Shown here piece after piece: positions 8,429 through 13,982 of a stretch of DNA of 21,328 nt (its first letter is position 1; each line of letters opens with the position of its first letter). Under the pieces are notes generated by a model. The model was not told the origin of the DNA. It made no database searches and saw only the letters and a program-made list of their open reading frames with translations. The translations under genes were made by a program, and so were the position numbers. The stretch comes from an uncultured Bacilli bacterium (GTDB lineage: Bacteria; Bacillota_I; Bacilli_A; RFN20; DUOF01). Where the stretch lies: the NCBI GenBank assembly GCA_934101685.1, contig CAKORZ010000017.1:1-21328 (forward strand), written 5' to 3'.

Positions 8429-9124
8429 ATGATCGTTTTAGAGAAATTAAAGAGTTTGATTAGAAAGTTTTTTTTAGATGGTGATGTTTATTATATTAAT
8501 GGTAGTGAAACTTTATTACCTCCTTTAGAAAAGGAAGAAGAAGCAGAATTATTAGAGAGAAGCAATAATGGCGATATAGAAGCTAGAAATAAGCTTATTG
8601 AGCATAATCTTAGATTAGTGGTGTATGTAGCAAAAAGATTTGAAACTAATTCTTTTAATTTAGAGGATTTGATTAGTATAGGTACAATGGGTTTAATTAA
8701 GGCTATTACTACTTTTAAAGCAGATAAAAATATTAAACTTGCTACTTATGCTTCTAGATGTATAGAAAATGAGATATTAATGTTTCTTAGGAAAAAATCA
8801 AAAATGAAAGTAGAGGTATCATTAGATGAACCTTTAAAGATGGATAGTGATGGTAATGAGTTATTACTTAGTGATGTTTTAGGTAGTGATTCTAATGAAA
8901 TTAGTGAAAACTTAGTAAAAGATGAGAAAAAAGAAAAGTTATATAAAGCTATTGAGACACTTAGACCTAGAGAAAAATTAATCTTAAAGATGAGATTTGG
9001 CTTGTTTGATTGTGAGGAAATGACTCAAAAAGATGTTGCGGATACTTTGGGTATTTCTCAATCCTATATATCAAGATTAGAAAAAAGAATTATAAAAAAA
9101 TTACAAAATAAAATGATTAAATAG
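8429..9124 (+). CDS. sigE: Sporulation sigma factor SigE (pro-SigE)
   Basis: SigE is the early mother-cell sigma factor of sporulation. The 231-aa product carries region 2 (NLRLVVYVAKRFE, EDLISIGTMGLIKA, LATYASRCIENEILMFLR) and region 4.2 (TQKDVADTLGISQSYISRLE), all very close to B. subtilis SigE. The N-terminus is a basic, hydrophobic pro-sequence. By alignment with the Bacillus cleavage site (between the two Y of DEVYYIGGSE), cleavage here would fall in DVYYINGSE between Y21 and Y22, giving a 21-residue pro-sequence against 27 in Bacillus. GGAGG (8416-8420) selects the ATG at 8429 over upstream in-frame starts. The SpoIIGA gene lies immediately upstream, so the two are probably transcribed together. 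Confidence 0.96.
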   Translation: MIVLEKLKSLIRKFFLDGDVYYINGSETLLPPLEKEEEAELLERSNNGDIEARNKLIEHNLRLVVYVAKRFETNSFNLEDLISIGTMGLIKAITTFKADKNIKLATYASRCIENEILMFLRKKSKMKVEVSLDEPLKMDSDGNELLLSDVLGSDSNEISENLVKDEKKEKLYKAIETLRPREKLILKMRFGLFDCEEMTQKDVADTLGISQSYISRLEKRIIKKLQNKMIK

Positions 9125-9128
9125 TAAT

Positions 9129-9158
9129 TGAATAAATTTATTTTTATAGGGAATACTC
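9129..9158 (+). promoter_or_regulatory. Candidate SigF/SigG-type promoter of sigG
   Basis: TGAATA (9129-9134) resembles the forespore -35. GGGAATACTC fits the SigF -10 pattern GGnnAnAnTR except at its last base when read from the GG at 9149. The spacer is 14 bases, slightly shorter than the usual 15-16 for SigF. Bacillus sigG is transcribed by SigF from a promoter at this position and then by SigG itself. Confidence 0.42.
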
Positions 9159-9175
9159 CTACTAGAAAGTGGGAG
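9156..9175 (+). promoter_or_regulatory. sigG leader hairpin occluding the ribosome binding site
   Basis: CTCCTACT (9156-9163) pairs with AGTGGGAG (9168-9175) around an AGAA tetraloop: eight consecutive pairs with one G-U. The right arm contains the whole Shine-Dalgarno GGGAG (9171-9175) five bases before the GTG start. B. subtilis sigG is known to carry a conserved leader hairpin that hides its ribosome binding site and lowers translation. The position and effect expected here are the same. Confidence 0.68.
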
Positions 9176-9180
9176 ATATT

Positions 9181-9960
9181 GTGGCTAAACACAAAGTAGA
9201 AATAACAGGTATTAAAACAACAAATTTAAATGTACTTAAAAATGAAGAGACAGTTGAGCTAATAAAAGAGTATAGAAAAACTAATAGTAATAGTACACTT
9301 GAAAAAATTATAATGGGTAATATGAAGTTAGTGTTATCTGTTATAAAAAATTTTTCTAATAGATGTGATAATCAAGACGATTTATTTCAAATAGGTTGTA
9401 TTGGTTTAATTAAAGCTATTAATAACTTTGATGATAAATTCAATTTAAAGTTTTCTACTTATGCAGTACCCATGATAATTGGCGAAATAAAGAGATATTT
9501 GAGGGATAATACACCTGTTAGAATATCTAGGCAAATTAAAGATTTAGCATATAAAAGCTTAAAAGCTAAAGAAGAATATATAGAGAAAAATAATACTGAA
9601 CCTACAGAAGATGCTTTAGCGGGTATTTTAAATGTAGGTACTAGTGATATACAAGAAGCACTTAACTCTACTCAAAGTGTTATGTCTTTGTACGATACTG
9701 TGTATGGAGAGGGAGATGAAAGTATTTTTATTATTGACCAGTTAAGTGATGAATCTCAATCTACTGAAAAAACAATAAATTATATAACATTAAAACAAGC
9801 ATTATCTACTTTAAATAAATCTCAAAAAGATGTTATAAGAGATAGATATTATTTAGGAAAAACACAATTTGAGATCGCTAATGAGTTTAATATTTCACAA
9901 GCACAAGTCTCTAGAATTGAAAAAAGTGCGATTGACTCTTTGAAATCATTTTTTTACTAA
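9181..9960 (+). CDS. sigG: Late forespore sigma factor SigG
   Basis: SigG directs late forespore transcription. The 259-aa product starts AKHKVEITGIKT, matching the SigG-specific N-terminus (NKVEICGVDT in Bacillus), which separates it from SigF. Region 2 reads DDLFQIGCIGLIKAINNF and FSTYAVPMIIGEIKRYLRDN; the region 4.2 helix-turn-helix reads TQFEIANEFNISQAQVSRIE. The frame is open from a GTG at 9169, but that codon is inside the Shine-Dalgarno region. GGGAG (9171-9175) and homology select the GTG at 9181. The weak start codon, the occluded ribosome binding site and the short-spaced promoter all predict low expression. The order sigE-sigG-ylmC matches Bacillus. Confidence 0.96.
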   Translation: MAKHKVEITGIKTTNLNVLKNEETVELIKEYRKTNSNSTLEKIIMGNMKLVLSVIKNFSNRCDNQDDLFQIGCIGLIKAINNFDDKFNLKFSTYAVPMIIGEIKRYLRDNTPVRISRQIKDLAYKSLKAKEEYIEKNNTEPTEDALAGILNVGTSDIQEALNSTQSVMSLYDTVYGEGDESIFIIDQLSDESQSTEKTINYITLKQALSTLNKSQKDVIRDRYYLGKTQFEIANEFNISQAQVSRIEKSAIDSLKSFFY

Positions 9961-9980
9961 TTAATCATATATTTAATTAG
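9957..9980 (+). repeat. Inverted repeat at the sigG stop codon and ylmC ribosome binding site
   Basis: CTAATTAA (9957-9964) and TTAATTAG (9973-9980) form a perfect 8-bp stem that includes the sigG stop codon and the first bases of the ylmC Shine-Dalgarno AGGTGA. There is no T run, so it is not a typical terminator. It may influence ylmC translation or mRNA processing. Confidence 0.3.
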
Positions 9981-9989
9981 GTGATCAAG

Positions 9990-10229
9990 TTGAAATTAAA
10001 ACATTTAAAGAAAAAAAGTATCATAAATGTTTATAATGGAAACTTTTTAGGTTATATAAAAGATGTTAATGTGTCGTTACCTAGTGGTAATATAGAGTCA
10101 TTAGTTATTAAATTACCTTTTTTTAAAAGATTTAATAGTTCTTTAAAATATAGTAAAACTATTATTTTATGGGAAAATATTGTTTCTATTGGAAAAGATG
10201 TTATTTTAGTAAATATAATTGAAAATTAG
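9990..10229 (+). CDS. ylmC: YlmC/YmxH-family PRC-barrel protein
   Basis: This small (79-aa) single-domain protein of the YlmC/YmxH family is conserved next to sigG in spore formers; its molecular role is unsettled. The PRC-barrel pattern is visible: NVYNGNFLGYIKDVNV near the start, a middle strand pair SGNIESLVIKLP, and the closing ILWENIVSIGKDVILVNI, close to the Bacillus WRNIVKIGEDVILV. The frame starts at a GTG at 9981, but AGGTGA (9979-9984) fits a TTG start at 9990 (MKLKHLKKK). A TTG start and the preceding inverted repeat suggest modest translation. It lies 29 bases after sigG and is probably cotranscribed. The sepF promoter begins inside its 3' end. Confidence 0.8.
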   Translation: MKLKHLKKKSIINVYNGNFLGYIKDVNVSLPSGNIESLVIKLPFFKRFNSSLKYSKTIILWENIVSIGKDVILVNIIEN

Positions 10230-10248
10230 ATAAAAAATCTTGTATAAT
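10219..10248 (+). promoter_or_regulatory. Housekeeping promoter of sepF
   Basis: TTGAAA (10219-10224) and TATAAT (10243-10248) are separated by 18 bases and overlap the last codons of ylmC. They give the division gene a vegetative promoter independent of the sporulation operon upstream. Confidence 0.62.
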
Positions 10249-10270
10249 AGGTTAAGTAGAGGTGCTTGTT

Positions 10271-10612
10271 ATGAGTTTTATTAATAAGTTAAAGAATAAA
10301 TTATTTCCTGATGAAAAAGAAGTTTTGTATTATGAGGGTTCTAAAAAAGAAGAAAAGAAGGAAAATAGATTTGTTAATGAATATGTAAGTACAGACAAGT
10401 TACCTATAAATTATAAGCCTTTATCTTTTGCTAATACTGAAGAAATTAGTGATTCTTTAAAGAAGGGAAATACTGTTATAGTAGATGTTAGTAATTTAGA
10501 TAAAGCTGAAGCACTTAGAATGATAGATTTTTTAGGTGGAGTTATGTATGCGCTTAATGGAGATATGAAGCGTCTTAATAAAACAACCTTTGAATTTAGT
10601 GTTAATAAGTAG
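10271..10612 (+). CDS. sepF: Cell division protein SepF
   Basis: SepF binds FtsZ and the membrane and aligns the division septum. The 113-aa product has an N-terminal amphipathic helix (MSFINKLKNKLF) for membrane contact and a charged linker to about residue 40. The compact SepF domain follows: NTVIVDVSNLDKAEALRMID, FLGGVMYALNGDMKRL and TTFEFS near the end, very close to Bacillus YlmF. The usual length is about 150 aa; the linker is short here. The frame opens at a GTG at 10262, but AGAGGTG (10257-10263) favours the ATG at 10271. In Bacillus sepF also follows the sigE-sigG-ylmC genes, so synteny supports the call. The usual downstream ylmG, ylmH, divIVA and ileS are absent. Confidence 0.9.
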   Translation: MSFINKLKNKLFPDEKEVLYYEGSKKEEKKENRFVNEYVSTDKLPINYKPLSFANTEEISDSLKKGNTVIVDVSNLDKAEALRMIDFLGGVMYALNGDMKRLNKTTFEFSVNK

Positions 10613-10641
10613 TTTTGTTTAAATTTAAAGGGAGTTAGGGT

Positions 10642-12084
10642 ATGGAAGATTATAATATATATTTAAGAAAAGAAGAAAAAGAGAAAGTAATTGATGTTAT
10701 AAAGAAGGCAAAAGAAGGAAATTTAAATAAGGATGAACTTATTGAAGTTTTTCCTTTTATAATGAAATATTGTAAAAATGTACATTTTAGTGATTCATCT
10801 TTAGCACTTCCTAATGTTGTAGTAAATGAAACTAATGAAAATGTTATAGGTAACTATAATGATTTTAATAATACATTAACTTTTTCTAGTGCTGAGATTG
10901 ATAAAATATTAAATGATAAAGATAAATTATTAATAAATGTATTAGATTTATTTTCTACAATTGGGCATGAGATGATGCATTATAGTCAAAATGATACTGC
11001 AATTAAAATTAGTAATCTTTCTAGTAAATCATTAATAGATGAAAAAATTAATAATTACGTTAGTTCTTGTAAAAATGATCTTTATCTTACAAAACAAGAA
11101 ATAAAAACTATGCATGAGCTTGCTACTCCTTTTATAGAGAATATTCCTCCTAGTTATACAAATTTAATGGATTATTATAGTGATGTTTCTTTTGCGTTAT
11201 ATTCAGTTTTATATGAGGAAAAAGAAGCTAGAGATTTTGAGTGTGATTTTCTTTTAAGTATTGGTGAATTAGTTAAAAATACAGAAATAGAAGACATATG
11301 TAATAAATACATTGATAAACTTATATCTTTAAAAAGAAGTTGTGAGAATGAAACATTTTCTAAATGTAATTCGATTATAAATGACTTTAAAAAAATGCAT
11401 GATTTAAGTGTAGAAAATATAATTGAAATTGCTAAAAATGAAAATGTATATTTAACTAAAATTGGATGCAGTCACGAATTATATGAAAGATCTTTAAGAT
11501 TACTAATTGATAATAAAGAAAATAGTCAAAAAATAGAATTATTAAAAATTTCTGCTTTTAATGCATATAACAATTTATTTAATATATCTATTGAATCTTT
11601 AATTAATAGTGTTGGTTTATCTAAGACTCAAAGTATTGTTTGCTCATTACTTACTGGAGAAATGTATAATACTCCATTAAAACCTAATGAAGATATATAT
11701 AAATTAGATTTTAAATTTAATAACTTGCTTAAACAAAATCAATTTGAAATAATATGTGAAAAATTATTAAAGGATAATAACCTTTCTTTATTTAATACAT
11801 TTATTACATATAATTTTAAATATTTAAAGAAAGTTTCTATTAGTACTCTTTTAAATTATATAGATTTAATAAATAAGAAGGGAAGTAATGCTTCTAAAAA
11901 TAAGTGTTTAAATTCACTATTTAATTCACTTGAATATGATAAAAAAATTGAATTAGCGAAATCTCATAAAATGGATAGTAAGTCTTCAGATATATTAAAA
12001 AATGTATTAATAAATGATTGCAATTATATGTGTCTAGATGAAAATGATATAAATAAATTGTTTACATCTAATAATTTAAGATAA
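10642..12084 (+). CDS. Uncharacterised HEXXH zinc metallopeptidase-like protein
   Basis: I do not recognise the family of this 480-aa protein. It has a clear zincin motif HEMMH (109-113) in the hydrophobic context LDLFSTIGHEMMHYSQND. About 80 residues later, YEEKEARDFECDF (191-203) offers a candidate third zinc ligand (E192, E193 or E195), the glutamate-ligand arrangement of gluzincins. The rest (about 210-480) is predominantly helical and asparagine- and lysine-rich, with no recognised domain. There is no signal peptide or membrane segment, so it is probably cytoplasmic. GGGAG (10630-10634) precedes the ATG. It lies 29 bases after sepF and may share its promoter, occupying the place of the usual ylmG-divIVA genes. 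A link to division or sporulation is only positional. Confidence 0.68.
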   Translation: MEDYNIYLRKEEKEKVIDVIKKAKEGNLNKDELIEVFPFIMKYCKNVHFSDSSLALPNVVVNETNENVIGNYNDFNNTLTFSSAEIDKILNDKDKLLINVLDLFSTIGHEMMHYSQNDTAIKISNLSSKSLIDEKINNYVSSCKNDLYLTKQEIKTMHELATPFIENIPPSYTNLMDYYSDVSFALYSVLYEEKEARDFECDFLLSIGELVKNTEIEDICNKYIDKLISLKRSCENETFSKCNSIINDFKKMHDLSVENIIEIAKNENVYLTKIGCSHELYERSLRLLIDNKENSQKIELLKISAFNAYNNLFNISIESLINSVGLSKTQSIVCSLLTGEMYNTPLKPNEDIYKLDFKFNNLLKQNQFEIICEKLLKDNNLSLFNTFITYNFKYLKKVSISTLLNYIDLINKKGSNASKNKCLNSLFNSLEYDKKIELAKSHKMDSKSSDILKNVLINDCNYMCLDENDINKLFTSNNLR

Positions 12085-12099
12085 ATTATTTATTAGTAA

Positions 12100-12128
12100 T
12101 TGATTTAATATTTTATATTTGATATAAT
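12100..12128 (+). promoter_or_regulatory. Promoter of tRNA-Leu
   Basis: TTGATT (12100-12105) and TATAAT (12123-12128) are separated by 17 bases. The tRNA starts nine bases after the -10 hexamer, so the transcript would have almost no leader. Confidence 0.6.
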
Positions 12129-12136
12129 TTTTGCAT

Positions 12137-12221
12137 GCGCAAATGGCGGAATGGTAGACGCAGTGGACTCAAAATCCACCGGTTAACAGCCATGAGGGTT
12201 CGAGTCCCTCTCTGCGCACCA
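12137..12221 (+). tRNA. tRNA-Leu (anticodon CAA)
   Basis: This is an 85-nt class II tRNA. The acceptor arms GCGCAAA (12137-12143) and TCTGCGC (12211-12217) pair with one A-C mismatch. The D arm contains GGCGGAATGGTAGACGC, and the anticodon stem GTGGA/TCCAC encloses the loop CTCAAAA with anticodon CAA, reading TTG. A long variable arm (GGTTAACAGCC) marks it as Leu type. The T arm is GAGGG TTCGAGT CCCTC, and the 3' CCA is encoded. The A-C mismatch in the acceptor is unusual but does not break the fold. Confidence 0.96.
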
Positions 12222-12223
12222 AT

Positions 12224-12260
12224 AAAAATGAAATTACCCCCATTTCTTGAACCGATATAT
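12224..12260 (+). repeat. Imperfect direct repeat, copy 1
   Basis: This 37-base unit starts three bases after the tRNA CCA. It matches 12965-13000 at about 30 positions: shared AAAAATGAAATTAC, CCATTT, TTG and GATATAT. The two copies bracket a lone small gene. Confidence 0.65.
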
Positions 12261-12282
12261 GGTAAATGAATGGGGGTTTTAT
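12236..12282 (+). terminator. Terminator-like hairpin after tRNA-Leu
   Basis: ACCCCCATT (12236-12244) pairs perfectly with AATGGGGGT (12269-12277), followed by more T. CATTT (12241-12245) could instead pair with AAATG (12264-12268), and ACC/GGT can form an inner stem. It most likely ends the tRNA transcript. Its left arm and loop belong to the repeat copy at 12224-12260. Confidence 0.62.
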
Positions 12283-12422
12283 TATATTATATAAAGGTAA
12301 AGAAATATAAAATAATTGCTAGAAATTATAAAAATGGTATATTCTGAACTATCTCTTCAATAATAAAGTTATTTGATATTGATAGAATGAATCAAAAAAT
12401 TTTATTATTTTAAAAAGACATA

Positions 12423-12431
12423 TGGTATAAT
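12423..12431 (+). promoter_or_regulatory. Extended -10 promoter
   Basis: TGGTATAAT is a complete extended -10 element (TGn plus TATAAT), 20 bases before the ATG at 12451. No good -35 is visible, as is common with extended -10 promoters. The rest of 12283-12422 shows no gene or other signal I can support. Confidence 0.5.
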
Positions 12432-12450
12432 AAATTTATAGGAGAAATAT

Positions 12451-12894
12451 ATGGAAACAATTTATTTAGATGGAAACAATAGAGTATATTTAAGATTTGA
12501 GTTAAATGACAAATTAGATGAATCTTGCCCATTACCTTTTATATCTTTTATTTTAGGTGCCGAGCTTGAATACAACACATGGAATGGTGGAGTAGCTTTT
12601 TTTAAGGGAGAAGAAGGATTTGTTATGGATGGGGAAGAGTATCAAACGTTTTTAAATAACTTAAAAAGTCAAATCCAAAATTATAAAGAGATGCAACTTA
12701 AAATCTATCACCACTATGCAGATACAAATGCAAATTTATTGATTGATTGTCAAAAAAGTATGATAGTGTTAAAGGGACAATTAGGAAGTACTTTAATTGA
12801 TGGGTTACCTGTTCTTAATTTTACACTAAGGAATTTAGACTCTTCTTTTTTGATAAATTTATATGATGTTTTGGTTAAAAATACTAAATTTTAA
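12451..12894 (+). CDS. Small orphan protein, possibly immunity-like
   Basis: I do not recognise this 147-aa soluble protein with confidence. It has no signal peptide or membrane segment. Its pattern is alternating strands (IYLDGNNRVYLRFEL, NGGVAFFKGEEGFVM), a helix near QTFLNNLKSQIQNYKE, and a C-terminal strand-helix MIVLKGQLGS...NFTLRNLDSSFLINLYDVL. That ending recalls small WapI-type immunity proteins of polymorphic toxin systems, but this is a weak resemblance by eye. GGAG (12441-12444) is well placed for the ATG. It has its own extended -10 promoter, is flanked by the two repeat copies, and sits just after a tRNA gene, a common integration site. To the eye its codons are slightly less AT-extreme than its neighbours', which would fit acquisition. 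No toxin gene is visible. Confidence 0.62.
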   Translation: METIYLDGNNRVYLRFELNDKLDESCPLPFISFILGAELEYNTWNGGVAFFKGEEGFVMDGEEYQTFLNNLKSQIQNYKEMQLKIYHHYADTNANLLIDCQKSMIVLKGQLGSTLIDGLPVLNFTLRNLDSSFLINLYDVLVKNTKF

Positions 12895-12945
12895 CTTTAA
12901 TTACGAAATAACCATATTTTATAAACATTTTATGGCTTAGATATG

Positions 12946-12965
12946 TTATGATTGTTGTATCATAA
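12946..12965. repeat. Short inverted repeat before the second orphan gene
   Basis: TTATGAT (12946-12952) and ATCATAA (12959-12965) form a perfect 7-bp dyad with a six-base centre. It includes a possible -10 (TATGAT, 12947-12952) and could be an operator for the gene at 13055, or chance in AT-rich DNA. Confidence 0.28.
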
Positions 12966-13000
12966 AAAATGAAATTACATCCATTTATTGTGTGATATAT
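12965..13000 (+). repeat. Imperfect direct repeat, copy 2
   Basis: This 36-base unit is homologous to 12224-12260. In this copy AAATTACATC (12972-12981) pairs perfectly with GATGTAATTT (13013-13022), with ATTT/AAAT continuing inward past one bulged C. The right arm differs from that of copy 1, yet each copy pairs with its own partner. Confidence 0.65.
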
Positions 13001-13054
13001 TGACTAGGAAATGATGTAATTTTAAAATATAAACTAAATAAAAGGAGAGATATT

Positions 13055-13582
13055 ATGCAAGAATTTTTAGTTAAAAATATGACAAAACAAATAGAAAATG
13101 TTAATGATAAAGATATATATGCTTTTGATTTGTATTTAGAGTTTGAAGATGATAACCCTTATCAACCATTGATAATTTTCGGTTATAATACATTAACAAA
13201 AGTTGAAGAAGAAATGAATAGTTCAAATGTTAATGAGCTAGAAGCTAAATGGAATTATGCTTATTGGCTACAAAATAGTTTGTTTACTTTAGGTGAGGAA
13301 TCAACATATCAAATTGTTGAAGATTGGTTAACAAAACATAGATTTGGTCATCAAGTTTCTGATGAATTTATAAATATCAATTTGTATAATAAAATTGAAA
13401 AAAAACTTTATAATGAACTAGCAAATGCTGTTAAAACTGTACAAAAATCAAATGTAATACAAAAAAAGTTTGGTAAGAGTTTGCCTATTATAATTCATGA
13501 GCTAGAGTATACTGATTTCATTTCAAAACTTAACAAAAAAGCAAATCCAAAAGATGCAATACAAGAATTTTTAATGTTTTAA
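13055..13582 (+). CDS. Small orphan protein, DUF4303/immunity-like at best
   Basis: This is a 175-aa soluble protein without a signal peptide. A helical start (MQEFLVKNMTKQIENV) leads to a strand DIYAFDLYLEFEDD, then ITKV-type helices, a tryptophan-rich stretch EAKWNYAYWLQNS and a long helical C-terminus. The order 'helix, YAF-x-LY strand, W-rich segment' recalls DUF4303-type small proteins, often listed among immunity-like families. That is a recollection by eye, not a verified hit. AAGGAGAG before the ATG at 13055 is a strong ribosome binding site, and a terminator follows. It lies 160 bases after the first orphan, separated by repeat copy 2, so it is probably an independent unit. Confidence 0.62.
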   Translation: MQEFLVKNMTKQIENVNDKDIYAFDLYLEFEDDNPYQPLIIFGYNTLTKVEEEMNSSNVNELEAKWNYAYWLQNSLFTLGEESTYQIVEDWLTKHRFGHQVSDEFININLYNKIEKKLYNELANAVKTVQKSNVIQKKFGKSLPIIIHELEYTDFISKLNKKANPKDAIQEFLMF

Positions 13583-13607
13583 ATTTTAAATAATTAGCAA
13601 AATGAAC

Positions 13608-13634
13608 AAAAGATTCCAATTGGGATCTTTTTAT
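13608..13634 (+). terminator. Intrinsic terminator after the second orphan gene
   Basis: AAAAGATTCC (13608-13617) pairs with GGGATCTTTT (13622-13631) over ten pairs with one G-U, loop AATT, and continues into T. Confidence 0.8.
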
Positions 13635-13906
13635 TTTCCTCTTTTAATAAAATATCCAATTTTTACTATTTATTTAATTCTATTAATAATCAAATGTTTT
13701 TGTGTAATATTTTAACTAACTCTAATCTTTAATCGTTTGTTTCACCATTTACTATTTTTAGTCATTAATAAGATTTTCTCTTATGAATTTATTATAGCGT
13801 AAACATATATTAGATCTTTTAAATTATAATAAATATTAAATATCTTTTTTTAATTTAAAATATTTTTTATAGAATATTTATTAATTAATGTGTTAAGTAT
13901 GTTTGC
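13635..13906. other. Gene-free AT-rich intergenic stretch
   Basis: I find no open reading frame with a ribosome binding site, no RNA gene and no clear repeat on either strand. Short A/T dyads such as ATAAGA/TCTTAT near 13770 are present but are expected at this composition. It separates the accessory patch from the antiporter promoter. Confidence 0.5.
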
Positions 13907-13949
13907 TTGACAAAAAAAATTAAAAAATATATCATATAGCGATATATTT
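13907..13949 (+). promoter_or_regulatory. Promoter with overlapping operator-like dyad before the antiporter
   Basis: TTGACA (13907-13912), a 17-base spacer and TATCAT (13930-13935) form a near-consensus housekeeping promoter. A perfect 9-bp inverted repeat, AAATATATC (13925-13933) and GATATATTT (13941-13949) around ATATAGC, covers the -10 and start region, as expected for a repressor operator. The regulator is unknown. Confidence 0.6.
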
Positions 13950-13982
13950 AAATAATATATTAATTTAAGAGAGGGTTATGCT

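Noticed and set aside
12137..12221. tRNA 3' end duplicated as an integration site
   Set aside because: The direct repeats start after the CCA and contain no tRNA sequence. No integrase gene is present, so a classical phage- or island-type att pair is not supported.
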